Position numbers and translations under genes: made by a program | NCBI GenBank assembly: GCA_905221605.1 | Contig: CAJNDS010001946.1 | Location: 367,736-431,735, forward strand | Reading direction: 5' to 3' | Length of the DNA stretch: 64,000 bases | Source of the DNA: Symbiodinium natans | Lineage: Eukaryota; Sar; Dinophyceae; Suessiales; Symbiodiniaceae | The notes under the pieces: model-generated | Seen by the model: the letters and a program-made list of their open reading frames with translations, nothing else | What the model was told of the DNA's origin: nothing | Database searches by the model: none | Part shown: positions 34,813 through 46,739 of the stretch, piece after piece | How the letters are laid out: each line of letters begins with the position of its first letter | Position numbering within the stretch: the stretch's first letter is position 1

Positions 34813-37800
34813 GAGATCATTGCACAAGCTCTGAATGCGGACCCGATGAAATTCGCAACTTGGACAGCAACTCTTGAGGTCCGAGTCTTTGCTGTCGCCA
34901 TCTTGCCGCATCTTGCCGCACGTAGCTCAGGCAACACACAAGAATTCCAGCTATCTCATCGAGAAAGCCCTGTGCTACTGCTCCGCAAGCGACCAGAACA
35001 CGTCCCTCCGGAAGCACGCAGGGAGTTAAGCATCATGGTTGTTCAAGTTAATCGGCTGCTTGCCTATGTGACTGCAGACTGGAGGCTTATTGCACAGCTC
35101 AGCCCGCCAGAAACTCTTGTCGAGCTGCGTGGCCTGCAACAGAGCACGACATGTGCGAAGCTTTTGGATTTGCGAGTGTGGCTTTGCTGTCAGTTGGCAA
35201 CACGTAGGTTTGTTGATGGTCTCGCTGCGTCAGAAGCAGTTTCGGCTTTGCTGCAGAGTTCCAGTCGTTGAATCGTCATGCGTTGCTTGGAGCGTTTAAA
35301 ATTGCATGAAGATGCACCTCCTCCCGGCGACCTGCTCCAAATCTTGGAATTGTGAAAGCTCATCTGGCGGTGCGAGATTGCTGTCGATTTTGGCATTGGT
35401 CTTTGACCTGCACGACCGGAGGGGCATGGTTCGGGTATCGTTCGAATATGCAACATGAAGTGGACTTCCTCCATACGTTTTAAGATGCGGTTGAGCCGTC
35501 GCACACCTCGAAATGCTTTAACAGGAACAAGAACTGGTCCCAAAAAGCCAAAAACCTGTCACCCAGTTGTATCCGCTAGCCGCCAGCCGAAGCCCACCCT
35601 CATGCAGCTTATCGCCTGCGGACAGCGCCCCGTGTGCAGTACTCGTTTCTGTCTTGAAGTCCGTCTGCTTGGAAGCTGCCACCCGACATAGGTTGGCGTT
35701 CGCGCCATACGGTTGCTACGTGGCGAAGGCCTCCATGATCTTGTGTCGATTTGTGCTGAAGCCTGCTTGGAAAATGGTGCAACAGGTCTGACGCGTGAGG
35801 ACTTGTGGCGTTTGTTCCGAAGATGAAATGAAGATGAAATGGGTGCTTTGCTTTGGTCAGGCAATCCTATCTTTGGATGACGGTCAGGTCGACAAGTTGA
35901 CGACCAAGCCCCTTGTCTTTGAAAGCAGCCGAAGAAGAGCAAGATCACAGGGTGCATGCGTGTACCGATGCTAGCGGCTGTGGCTTGAGCAATGTGAGCA
36001 TCCACCTGGTTAACCGAGGAAAGAACTCTGGAAACAGCGCAGGGAGCTTGAACGCCTTAGGCCGCAAGCCCAGGACACGAAAGGACATGAAGTAAATTCA
36101 AGTCCATCCCGAGTGGCTTTATCTTCTACCATGTCGTCTGAGGCACGGCCATCGTCTCTTGGAGGCCTAGTGCACGTTTTCGCTGGTGTGTGTGTGTATT
36201 CTGTATTATTTGCTATGTGTGTTTTTGTGGTGGGACCTGGCAAGTTGGTGTCCTCTTCATATCCTCTTCCGTCGAAGACCTTGGTGCAGGAGCTGGGACT
36301 GATCGATGCTGGCGAAGAGGGTGCAGAGTAGGCCGAGTAGGTGCACGGCCTAGCGGACCTGACAGCTTCTTGCTCGTGCCTGAAGTTAACTTTCGTGTGA
36401 GACTTTGAACATAATGCTGGAGTGAATCGAGAAGGCTTGGGGAAGGAAGCAAGAAGAAGTGGAAAGCTTCAAACAAAACCGAGCTGCAAAGGTGACAACG
36501 AAGTGGCGCTGATCGCCTTTGGCGGAGATGACTTACCCGCCTGAGTCGCCTGAGCACTGACCAAGCAGATGCAAAGAACATGAACTTGATCTCTACAACC
36601 GTATTTTGACTCAATCAGCGAGCTGCACAAGAGCAGGGTGGCAGCGTCATGCACGCTCTTTGAGCTCTTTGAGCTCTTTGAGCTGGATGAGCTTCATCCT
36701 TATCCCTTGCTTTGGTCATGGCTCTCTGTAGGGAGAGACAGGTTCACAACCACTGCAGCTCCTGTGGCTTAGCCGACGGTAAAGCATCCATGAACGGATG
36801 AGGCAAGTCGTGGAATCTTGCTGCTGTCAGCTGGTTGGAAGACCTGTTTCACCACACGTTTTACAGTCTTGTACGCTCACTCTGAGGTGAGCAGGCGCAA
36901 TGTCCCACGATGTCCCATGCAACATGCACGGGTTTGGTTTGCGGCATGCTATATGACTCAAGTTGACACGGGAAGTATAATTATGATAACGATGTATGTG
37001 TTAGAATTTGTCATCAGGAGTTCCATTGCAAAATGACCAAGACGGGCACCTGTTAACGGTCGGTACCGCAGCACCTGCAACTCGAATAAAGTGTGTGTGG
37101 GTGTATGTGTGGGTGGGTGGGTGGGTGGGTGTGTGTGTTCGCCGAGGCGCGTTCGGCAAATCAAAGCCTTGGAGCCGATTGCTGTCGCATGAAATGCCAA
37201 CTTCCGCGATCCTAGTCCTAGACTTTAGATGCAGGTGCGGTAGTAATCAGAGGCGATGTGGCCACTCACCTCGTGGGACTCGTGAGCGACTGAGAGCGGG
37301 ATGAGCGGCGGCCGTATAGCGTTTTGCAGTGGGAGACTGGGTTCATTGTTGTGAGCAGTCATATTAAGTCATATTATATCATACTGTTCGCAACCGGATG
37401 CTTCAGCACGGCCGATAGCTCAGACCGACGGAGTGCATGGATCAGAACAACCTTGGGGCCAACAGAGGAGTATGGCATGGGGCCGTTTTCGGTTGCACAA
37501 CGCCGGACGGACCTGGACGGTGTGCTCCCGTGCCGCTCCAGGCTCTGGATGTTCTGCCTAGACTTTCAGTGACCTGCCGGAAGTTTCTCATTCAGTATGT
37601 GTTCGCAGGACGTTGCGCATTAATACGCCCCTTTTTGTGTGCCCATGTGCCGCTTTTCTTGCGGAGAGTGTGGAGTCACTGCGATACCCCGTTGGAGGTG
37701 AAACCAAAGTTCCAAGCCCGTTGTGGCGAAAACGCGTCGGACGACGTTGCGCCGAAGTGTCCGGTGTGGGACCGGCCCTTTTGTACAGGCAAGCGTCTGG

Positions 37801-39167
37801 TTCTTCTGCGGCCTTTTGCTTTTACCAAGTATTCCTTCGATCTGCAGGCGGGTTCATGACAGAAATAGTAGTGCCATGTATAGCCCTACAGGGCCTACAG
37901 TACTCCAGCAACATGGGTCTGCTGGCTAGGTCGAGGCAATCGAAGGTCTGGGTGCCTTTGGGATGGCCTGGGGGAATCTGGGAAGCTGTACAACATTGGC
38001 ATTCTACAACCAGCAGGGTTGGACATTTTGGACTATTTGAGAAAAGTCCCTTTCTCCTCTCGGATCCTCAAATGCATCGGTTTGGTTTGACTGCCTTGCG
38101 TTGTAGCGATATCGCTCCGCGGACAGAAAGTGTGCTGGCAAGTGCGAGCCAACAAAAGAGCCCCAGGAGCTCTTAAGCGCCACAGGCTCTGGCAGACTGT
38201 GGCAGAATCTTCTCGAGCTGGCGTGGTGCACGATGATGGACCCACACAGTGTTCGGCTCGGTGCAAGCACGGAGCAGTCAGTTGGTGTCGTCGCTAGCTG
38301 CTAGCGATTTCGAAGCTCATACGTGGGGCTACGTGCTCGAAGCGCCCAACCTGAACTCTGTGAATTTTAAGAGACTGTTCCAGAGACCCGCTTGGCAGAA
38401 TTGGCATTCGGCCACCCGACATTGGCAAAAGGACTCAAAAAAGGTAGCTTTCCGTCAGCTGCAGAGGCAAGCATACAGTGCTGAAATCCGAGTGGAAACA
38501 CATCCAACGTGGAGCCGCCCGTCCACGGTCCACCCATTCCACGCTTCTCACATATCTTTACAATTTGAGTTGATGCGGGGGCCTTGCGTGTTGCGTTGTT
38601 CTGCTTGATTTAGGTAGTGCAGCGGTGGACCTCAGCCGATCTCTGGGTTCACTGGTGCAGCGCTCAATGATTGCTCAGATGCGCGGCAAGCCTGTGTTCG
38701 CATGATGTCGCATTCTCTGCATGCGCTTGCAGCGCACGGCGGCGTGAAGTCCCTTTGCTGAGGGCTTGGGTACTGCCGGTCCAACACCGGCATTTACAGA
38801 ATCCCAGGTCCGGTGAATCCTGTTGTGTCACCAGCAGAGTCAAAAGTGTCAAACCATTTTCCTTCGGGTCATTTTGAGTTTGTTGGTGCCGAGGACTCGC
38901 TGTTGACACTTATGGTCTCAACTTGTGATGTGAATTGCAAGTGTCTGGTGAGGGGTTGCAATGCAGGCTGCTTTAAGGGCCAATGAGCTCGCCAACAGAA
39001 AGGACTCTTGAGAGTTGAATTCTTGGCCATCATGTGAACAACGACCTCCTTCGCCTCATCTTTTGCCTCAGGAGCTTTGGAATTTGCGCGCCGACATCGA
39101 GAAGGAGAAGCTGCGCACCTTGGCGACACTTCGAAAGGCTTTCGACGGGCCGAAAGGGCAACTCTGA
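34813..39167 (+). CDS. Alpha-helical/coiled-coil protein, many exons, unidentified; stop at 39165-39167
   Basis: Best exons: 34813-34878 (EIIAQALNADPMKFATWT; AG and GT borders), then 34943-about 35016 in phase (SSYLIEKALCYCSASDQN), about 35078-35150, about 35200-35255 (FVDGLAASEAVSALLQ), about 35920-35970 (LKAAEEEQDHR), about 36015-36075 (ELWKQRRELERLRPQAQD), about 36430-36490 (KQEEVESFKQNRAAK), about 37930-38015 (EAIEGLGAFGMAWGNLG), about 38875-38950 and a last exon about 39070-39167 (ELWNLRADIEKEKLRTLA). The middle is charged and helical, as in axonemal or centrosomal coiled-coil proteins, but no family was matched. More than one gene may be included. Confidence 0.45.
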
Positions 39168-39169
39168 GG

Positions 39170-40015
39170 TGTGCTGACGCTCGAAGGTGCATGCCGGATG
39201 GTGCCGGATGTATCGGATTGCAGTGTAGCAGTGTATCAGCTTAGTTTATCATGAACATTCGGCTCTGCTCCTGATACGAGTTGTGAGGCTGCAGAGAGGT
39301 CGAGTCAGGCAGAGTAATGCCAACAGAAAGGTCACGTGGCTCCATTTCCTTTTTTCGGACGGGCGATGCGCTTCCAGGACTGATCTCACAATCATGATCG
39401 TTGCTGCATGTCAACTGCATCTATCCTTGCCTGGAAGCCCGAAATCCTTCGAAATGCAACGTTCTCCAAAGGACAAGTTTGCGGCGCTTCAGATTACTGA
39501 TGATGGTCGCTTTAGCTTCTCAGACTGTGCAGTGCTGGCATCGCTCATGCTTGTATATCCCAACAATTTTTGGAATGTTCGTGTGATGCCTGCTTCGATC
39601 ACGGCGCATGAGCACAGCTTCTGTACACAGTCCAGGGTGCAGTTCAAGGCTTTGAGGGGGCTTGTTGTATCCTGCTGCAGCTAACACTGCAAACCGTAGC
39701 TGATCAGAAGTGGCGCCACGGACCGCAGACCCAAGTTTTCTGCCTCGGGGTGCACTCTGTTTGACCTGGATGTAAGACGAGAGTTAGGGATTCAACGCCA
39801 TGACTACAAGGAGTACAGGCCAAGCAGGCTTTACACTACATTCCGAGAGGTCGATGTTCGGGGGAGATGAGGGATGATGAGGGGCTCGAGTCCCTCCCCA
39901 GCTCAGGCTACTCCTTTGTGGGCTTGAACCACGAGGCCCCTTCGTGCTTCACACTCTGCGGACTCCGTTGACTTCGTATGTCGGACGCACCTGCGGATCA
40001 TAGAAAAAACCTAGT
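39170..40015. other. Gap between two probable genes; one weak frame
   Basis: A + frame at 39283-39684 (133 codons, middle part KDKFAALQITDDGRFSFSD) could include an exon, but it has no clear borders. No repeat or RNA gene was seen. Confidence 0.4.
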
Positions 40016-40042
40016 ATGTTCATGTTGAAGCAGAAGACTTCT

Positions 40043-42812
40043 TGCATGGCCCGCAGCCTACAACTCTTGCCGAAAGCGGTCGTGATTGCGCTTCTCGCGG
40101 CCGTGGCCATGGCTTCCACGTCACCGTCTTTCCCTCCAGAGCGCCTTGCTGCGGCAGCCACACCAGTGCTGAAGGCCGCTGTGCACGAGAAGTTGAGGCA
40201 CGGATTGCAAGTTGCAGCAATGGCCGGGGCTCAAGACGGACTTGGCAGCTTCTTGGCACATGCCATGGCATGGGGTGAATTCAGCAGGAAGGTGTGCGAC
40301 TCTAAAAAGCAACTCCATGTTAATCCTCCCCCCCCCCCCCCCGGTCTCATTCGCCAGGCTCTGCGGAGGGTTGGAAGGACTCGGCGGCTTGACATCGGTC
40401 CAGTTCCGGCCCTTGCGGAAAGAGGCCAGGGGACAACTTCTGGGAGGCATATCGGTACTCGTACTTTGTGGTTCAAGAGGATCACAGGCTTGGAGCTGCC
40501 ACATCCCAGATTTCATGGAGCGATGCATCAGGACCGCAAAGAACTTGAGCAGCTTCACCACGAGTGGTTTCCTGCCTGGGGCCTCGGTGTATAGTTTGGT
40601 CTCAGCGTGCCGAGGTCTGTGTCTCACGAGCAATAGCTCCTCGAGCGAGGACTAATGTTGCACCTGGTTTTGTCGGGGCCTCCTCTATAAAGTCAATTTG
40701 GCTCAGGGTTATTCAATGTTATTCAGTACCCACCCTGACTGGTTTGGGGGTGCGCGGCGGGATCCTTTCAATTAAGTCAAATCGTCCGGGCGCCGAGAGT
40801 TCCACACGCCGCGCCTTTAAAACAGATTGCCGGGCATCGCTGCCCCTTTTTAACTCCACCCAATTAAGATCATATAAACCCCCGGGACCATGTAAAAAGA
40901 AGCAAATCCAGCCTCGACTGTTCAGGGGAGGGGGGGGGGGCCACAACAGTAAAGAGGGTACAACAAACGATGGGAGCTGCATGAACCCATCTCAGCGTCA
41001 CAGGAATCCATTTAAGCAGTACAAACCCCAGAAGTTGAAGAAAGGCCGGTATAGTACCAGGCCGACAGTTGTGGAAAGCGGGTTTTTGTGGGAGGGCGCG
41101 GCTCCGCTAGAGGTCACCTGTCGGATTGATAGATTTTGATCCTTACTGCGAGGAGAGAAAGCACTAGTTACGAACTGACTCGCAATCCTGACTGCAAGCA
41201 CAGCCGCAAAGTCCGACATACCTTGACTGAGCTAGCAGCAGAGAGCTCGTAAGGAAAAGTGCGCCGTCAACCAACAGTCAAGTTGACCAGTTCCTGTACC
41301 GGGTGCCGGATTGAGAATGGCTACAGCATCTGAAGTCGACGTTAGGAGCCATAGCACGAGTCCCCAATGAGGTTGAGTATCCAGCCAGCTTCTACGATGA
41401 GGCGCTGGAGTTTTCTTATGTCATGGGGGGGATTTTTGACACAGGCCTGGCATGTCCCGTTGCGGTCCTTGGCGGCTTGCTTGGGGCGTTGAGTCAGGTC
41501 TTCCAGAGTCGCACTGTTCAGAGCCTTGCTGCCGTGGCTGGCGACTTGCTTCTGGGCGCAGCTACGTTTCGCACGACCGCGGTCTGGGTTGGGATTGGTA
41601 CCTGCCATGTCTCTCCATCCAAGCTCTCACTCCCGGACCGTCAGTCGTACACTACTTCGAAGTAGAGTGAAGAGTAGCTTCAAAAGCCCATGGTTAGGTA
41701 TGGAGTGGAGTTTGGGAATGGACACTAGGAAACCCAAGCCCTCAACCCAAACATTGCAGCTCTCAACTCTCAACCCAAGAAATTTACTGAGCCCTCCAGG
41801 TTTCTGCCCGTAGCTTCGGTGAAAATCGTAACCAGGTAAAGAGCAAAATGTGGCGGACGCATGCTAATCGAGGTAACAGACTTGGAGCACATGTTTTCCA
41901 GGCTGCAGTCAACAATGCTGTATTCATCATAAACCTTAGATAAGAACAATCAGAACAAGAACAACCACAGCATCGTAACGCTATATTGCTAATATTTGTT
42001 AATCGTAAGCGCGCGATAATTGGCAGCCAGACCGCCCGAGCCAAAACGCAGATGCCGCTACCACCACTGCGACCGCCGCCCCATCGCTGTCCGATGCCTA
42101 GGAACTCCGAAATTCCCCATGGCCCTTGGGAAGGCTTAGGCTTGGGAAGGCTTGAGAGGCCTCTGGGAGGCCTTTTGGAAAGTCTCTAAGAACAACAGGA
42201 GGGTTCAGGGAGAAAGGAACCACTGGATACCAGCTGCCGCCCATGCACCGCGGAGCCCGACTGTGCCCCGAGTGTATTGTTGTAAATGACACAGGCACCG
42301 TGAAAAAACTCAGGATGCAATTTCTTCCCCCCCCCCCCCCCCGTAAGAAAAAGTGGCTGCTGATTGCGGCTTCCCCAAGCGAAAATGGCAGCTCTCCCAG
42401 GTCGGGGGGCTAGGGGGCATATCAAGCTGCATCCACTAACAACAACCTGCCGCACCATGAAGTATTTGGATAACAACGAAATGAGAAAGCAACGGATTAC
42501 GTCAGCCCTAGTGTGAGGACATTTTCCGAGCCCCGCTTCGATATGGCATCGGTCCTGCAAGGCCAAGAAGTGTAGACAACAGCTGCTGCCTGGATTGAAG
42601 TTAGCGTGCCCGTGTAGATTTTGCCACCTGTGCCTAGCATCGAGGTTTGGTTTCTTCCTCACACAAGCCCATGGCTCTTGTATTGTACACCATTGCGCTT
42701 TGGCCCACTGCATGATGAGTGCAGGTGGCATTCAGTCCTGCATGGATGGCTATGCAGGCAGCGGTGTTGCGGCAAGCCTGGGCTTCAGGGCCAATAGGCG
42801 AAGATGCTTTGT
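40043..42812 (+). CDS. Unidentified gene with a hydrophobic N-terminus (first exon plus later exons)
   Basis: The first exon starts at ATG 40043 (or 40016) and reads PKAVVIALLAAVAMA, a signal- or transit-like segment, then AAVHEKLRHGLQVAAMAG, to about 40290. A 15-bp poly-C tract (40328-40342) lies just downstream. A later exon from 41316 (AG acceptor) reads RVPNEVEYPASFYDEALEF and then a hydrophobic stretch (PVAVLGGLLGAL). Another exon-like piece is 42727-about 42812 (AWMAMQAAVLRQAWASG). The 40690-41140 part between them has an unusual composition and carries a G tract. The segments are linked by strand and proximity only; no family was recognised. Confidence 0.4.
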
Positions 42813-43404
42813 GAGTCCGCGAGTGCTGATATCTCTAATCTCCTTATCACGCGGAAACGAAGTGGGTGTTTGGGAGAACACGAGGACATGGTGGGGGCTA
42901 GATAACAAGCAAGAGCTGACACACGGGGCGAGCCAGAGCCAACCAGACCGCCTGCGTGTAGCCCGCGTCGGCGATTCCTGTTCGCCATGCAGCTTCCTAT
43001 CTCAGCATACGTGCAACGCATCTCAAGTATTCGCTTAGTTGTGGGGTGATGTTACGCCACGCCAAAGTTACTACTCGTACCAACCAGCATGACTCACAAT
43101 CTAATTCAAGCTTCGCTCTTCTCTGGAGGCTACATACTGACGCTGGGTGTCGTTGATGGTGCTCGTGGGCATGGGCTCGCCAAGGCAATCCGTACCCTTT
43201 CTCTTTCTTTCTCTGCTTTTCTAGTCATGGCAGTCATGGCAGTCTGCCGCTGAAATAAACGGCCTGAGTTGTGGATGGTGATGGGAGATGCCATTGTCTC
43301 AATGATTGTGGCTACGTAGGACTTTGTCTGCCTCGGCCGGATCGAGTTGAAGATTGCTTTCAGGGCAATCCTTCCCCGAAGTATTACTTGCGCTAAGCGC
43401 TACG

Positions 43405-43630
43405 CTTCAAGCACTTGCAAGTCAAGCACTCGTTGTTGAAACACGAACGAAACACATGCAATTCAAGCACGGGTGGGGATTCAAGCGCGAATCCTAATTC
43501 AAGCACTCGCGGTTCAAGCACTGGCGATTTCACGCGCGATTCAATCACATATCCTGATCCGACACTGGCGATTCATTCACGCAGATCCAAGCACGAATCC
43601 CGATTCAAGCACTGGCGGTTTTGAACCCCC
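43405..43630. repeat. Degenerate TTCAAGCACTGGCGA-type tandem repeat
   Basis: About 14 loose units around TTCAAGCAC and GATTCAAGC, period roughly 15-17 bp, with drift. Frames through it are repeat artefacts. Confidence 0.75.
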
Positions 43631-43649
43631 GACACACCCGACATTCTCT

Positions 43650-43870
43650 CGACGTTAAAGGTTAGAGCTGTCGGTTTTTGGGATTTACGGCTTTAAGGGC
43701 TTAGGGTTTTTAGGGTTAAGGGGTCTTGCGCCTGGGTTTTTATGGCTTAGGGTTTTTAAGTTGGGGGTTTGTAGACTAAATTTAGGGCTTGGGGTTTGGG
43801 CGGTGTAGGCTTTGAAGGGTTCAGGGTTGGGGGTTTAAAGTTTACAGGGCGTTTGGGGGTTGGGCTACTC
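43650..43870. repeat. Degenerate TTTAGGG-like G-strand block
   Basis: Many TTTAGGG, TTTAAGGG, TTTGGGG and TTTTTAGGG units on the + strand mixed with unrelated bases, resembling a decayed telomeric array. It lies directly right of the TTCAAGCAC repeats. Confidence 0.65.
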
Positions 43871-44219
43871 AGGGTCTTTATAGTTTCTTTATAGTTATCA
43901 GGGAAACACCAAGTTGTAATCACAAGCATTGAGGCGATAATGCCGTTAAGCCATGCAGGAGCGAACGCTCTATTTTCTACTGCAGAGGGCTTGCGAGGTA
44001 ATGCAACGGGACGATATGCACATGATGTTAAAATGCAAGGGTTATCGCAATGCAAAACTACAGTTTTCAGGGTTCAGAGCTTCCCACCCCCAATTCCGGT
44101 CCCTTCGCCTGCTTCGTCAGGTTTTTCCAGGGTGGTGGGGCCCCAGAACCCAATAAAGAGACTCGAGCAGCGAGCCTTTGTGCACGAAGGCTCGGTGTGT
44201 GCAAGTCCGACGACCTTCT

Positions 44220-44412
44220 GCTCCGGGCCAGTGCGCGAATCTTCGGTGCGTGCGCGAGTTGGGTGGTGCGCGAATCTGCCGCGACAATGCGTGCATTGTC
44301 TGGTGTGGGAATCCGCCAAGGCGGAGTGCGCGAATCCGAATCCACGTGTCAGTTCGCGAATCCGGTCTTTCCCGTGCGCGAATCGGTCTTTCCAATGTGC
44401 GAACCCACTTCC
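44220..44412. repeat. Degenerate GTGCGCGAATC repeat
   Basis: About ten units around GCGCGAATC(T/C) at irregular 15-25-bp spacing. The open frames on both strands here follow the repeat composition. Confidence 0.7.
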
Positions 44413-44516
44413 AGTTGGGAGGGTAAATGGCTGAGATGGAGTCAGTACCGTAACTGTTGCGTCCAAGTCTAAGCAAAACCCTAATTTCGTTTTTTTACAC
44501 CAAGGAACCGCAGCCT

Positions 44517-46502
44517 ACTCGAAGGGAAAATGTAGCCCAAAACAGGCAGGACAAAGTTGTCGCTGTGGCATGGAAGGGGACAAAAAAGATCTTGTCCCTA
44601 GAGAAAGAACCGCCTGACCTAGCTACATCTGACTACATATCGCCTCGACGGGTCAGTCTGCACCCTTACTTTAGCTGTTTCTGCTTCTGCCCTGCTTCTG
44701 CTCTGTCTCACGGGTTGGCAGTTGACCTCTATACCTTTTGCCAGGTCTTGCTGCAGCAATCCATCAAGCGAATCCAGGCAGTGCTCCCCAAAGCCGCTCG
44801 GTCAATCTCCAGCTCGGCAGCTTGTACAATCTCTCTCCGACACGCCTCTTGTTACTCTTGTCCTTGAGGTTCGAGCGATTTGGGTACATGTCGCCTGCTA
44901 CAACAAACAGGTGCGACGACATGTAGCGACCTCAACTGAACATGCAGTCGTCCCAGCTCCAAGTACAACCCGGTGCGATGAGGAGGCAGTATAGGGCCAT
45001 GCCAAAGACCACACAGGTCCTCCAAGTCCTATACTTGCCAGCGTTCTTTTTTGTAACTTCAGAGCTTTACTGTCTGCAGGCATTGGCACTCTACGAGACA
45101 CAGGGGCTGCAATTCGTGCGCTGCTTTCCTCGCTTCTACAGCTTCTACAACAAGCCTTTCTGCTGCAATCCAGGGCTTGCGCGGCAGCAACAGTTGCAGT
45201 AGCACTCCATGTTGCCTTGCAACGGATCTGACGAAACAAATGACTCAAATAGCCATTGCTTCTGCCGTTCCAGGTCCTGGGACTCACTGCTCTACGTGCT
45301 GTACTTGAATGGTGGCAAGCCGCCGGAGCGCTTGTCACTTCAGGCCTGTCACTTTGCTGGAGCAAGAAGCTGCGCTGCAAAGGGCCCTCTGGGCCCACCG
45401 TGTCCGAAGCAAGCGTGAGGTGGCCCAAGATGAGATTGCAGCCACCTTGAGCTGCCACAGTTCCTCGGCTGAGTGTGGGGTCTGTATGATCTCGCCATGT
45501 TTAGCCCGCTCTGCACGGTTTATGACTTATGTCCATTGTGTCCTCTTGGTGCCTCATACTGTATCACCTGCCGAGCTGAGGCTTCGGAGAGCTGTGGGAG
45601 CGGGTGGGCTTCTGGATCTCCAGCAGCTTGTTTCTGTAGCATCGCAAGATCCTTTGAGTGTTGCTTGAGCCCACCTTAACACCTCTTTCTTCAACGCCTG
45701 AGCCCATTTTAACAGCTCTCTCTTCATACTGAGGCCTGGCAGGACGTTGTGGTTGCCGGCACAGGTCCAACAAGAAGAAGAGCTGATCAGAGAGTTCTCT
45801 TCGTCTACGAGCGCTTTTGTCCATGCAGGGCCAGGCCCCAAACTGGTGGCCTCCTGGAGATGGTGCAGCTTGGTCCGCTGAGCACCACTGCGAAGACCCT
45901 CGTGCTGTCAAGTTGGGTGATATCGTCCCCGTCGTCAATGCTGTGACACAGTGATGTCCTGCCCAGCTGGCAGCGTCGAGTCCTTGAGTAAGCTGCTGGC
46001 AGCTACTTTGCCGCGCGAGTTTCCACTCTGGGCGCTCATCTAGATTCATCACGCTGCAAATGGGGGCACTCCGATTCACTGTGGCACGCTGGCTTTCAGA
46101 CGGTGGTGCCACGGACTTTCGGCGGCATCCGTGAGTACCACAACAAAAAGCATGGGTTCCATTCCTGTGCAGTGACATGGGGGCTGTTTGCACCGAGTGA
46201 GCAGTGGCTCTGTCGCCAAACCAATAAACCAGGGTGTTTTTCTGATATCCCCACAACTAACGACCTGGGCAACCTAAAAGCCCCGGACTGCTTTGGTTGA
46301 TCGACCGTATTGGCGCAGCACTTGTTTGAGACCGAAAAAGCACGCAAACTGAGCAGTGGGGCAGGCAGGGCGCCCAGCCCTTCAACAGCGTTACCATTAC
46401 TGAAAGCTGCGCCGGTTGCCGTAGGTGGATGTGGACGATGAGCCGGAATTGGTCGAAGACGTGCCTCGCCCTGCAAACATCAGTGATCTTGTCAATGCTT
46501 GA
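44517..46502 (+). CDS. Unidentified helical protein with acidic C-terminus; stop at 46500-46502
   Basis: Probable exons: about 44517-44655 (DKVVAVAWKGTKKILSLEKE), about 44746-44870, about 45082-45200 (IRALLSSLLQLLQQAFLL), about 45274-45340 (LGLTALRAVLEWWQAAGAL), about 45355-45465 (LLEQEAALQRALWAHRV then SKREVAQDEIA), about 45583-45660 (LLDLQQLVSVASQDPL), 45765-about 45865 (QQEEELIREFSSSTSAF) and last exon 46425-46502 (VDVDDEPELVEDVPRP, ANISDLVNA, TGA). The last exon has a clean AG acceptor. Frames of the 45274 and 45355 segments overlap too closely for an intron, so one of them is wrong. The acidic DDEPELVED tail recalls NAC-beta tails, but nothing else supports that. Confidence 0.45.
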
Positions 46503-46739
46503 GTGATGGGTGCAAGGGCCACGGGAGCCGAATCCGAGTTCGTCGACAGTGTCACAACACAGAACCGAGAAAACCCCCAGCATCCTCATACCCCGTGACC
46601 CAGACTCCCTCACATCCGAAGTGCTGAGGACCCAAAGAGCCGCGTGCGCACTTACGAGGCTGTGAACCTGAATCAGGGAATGTGCAGCGGTTGGACTTTA
46701 AGAGGGCTGGATGGACATTTTGGTGCCTGATGCGGTAAA

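Noticed and set aside
40686-40708. Possible spliced-leader relic (TCAATTTGGCTCAGG)
   Set aside because: It resembles the dinoflagellate spliced leader only in TTTGGCTCA and lacks the CCGTAGCCA part; no coding frame follows cleanly.
46425-46502. NAC-beta identity suggested by the acidic DDEPELVED tail
   Set aside because: None of the upstream exons resembles the NAC domain.
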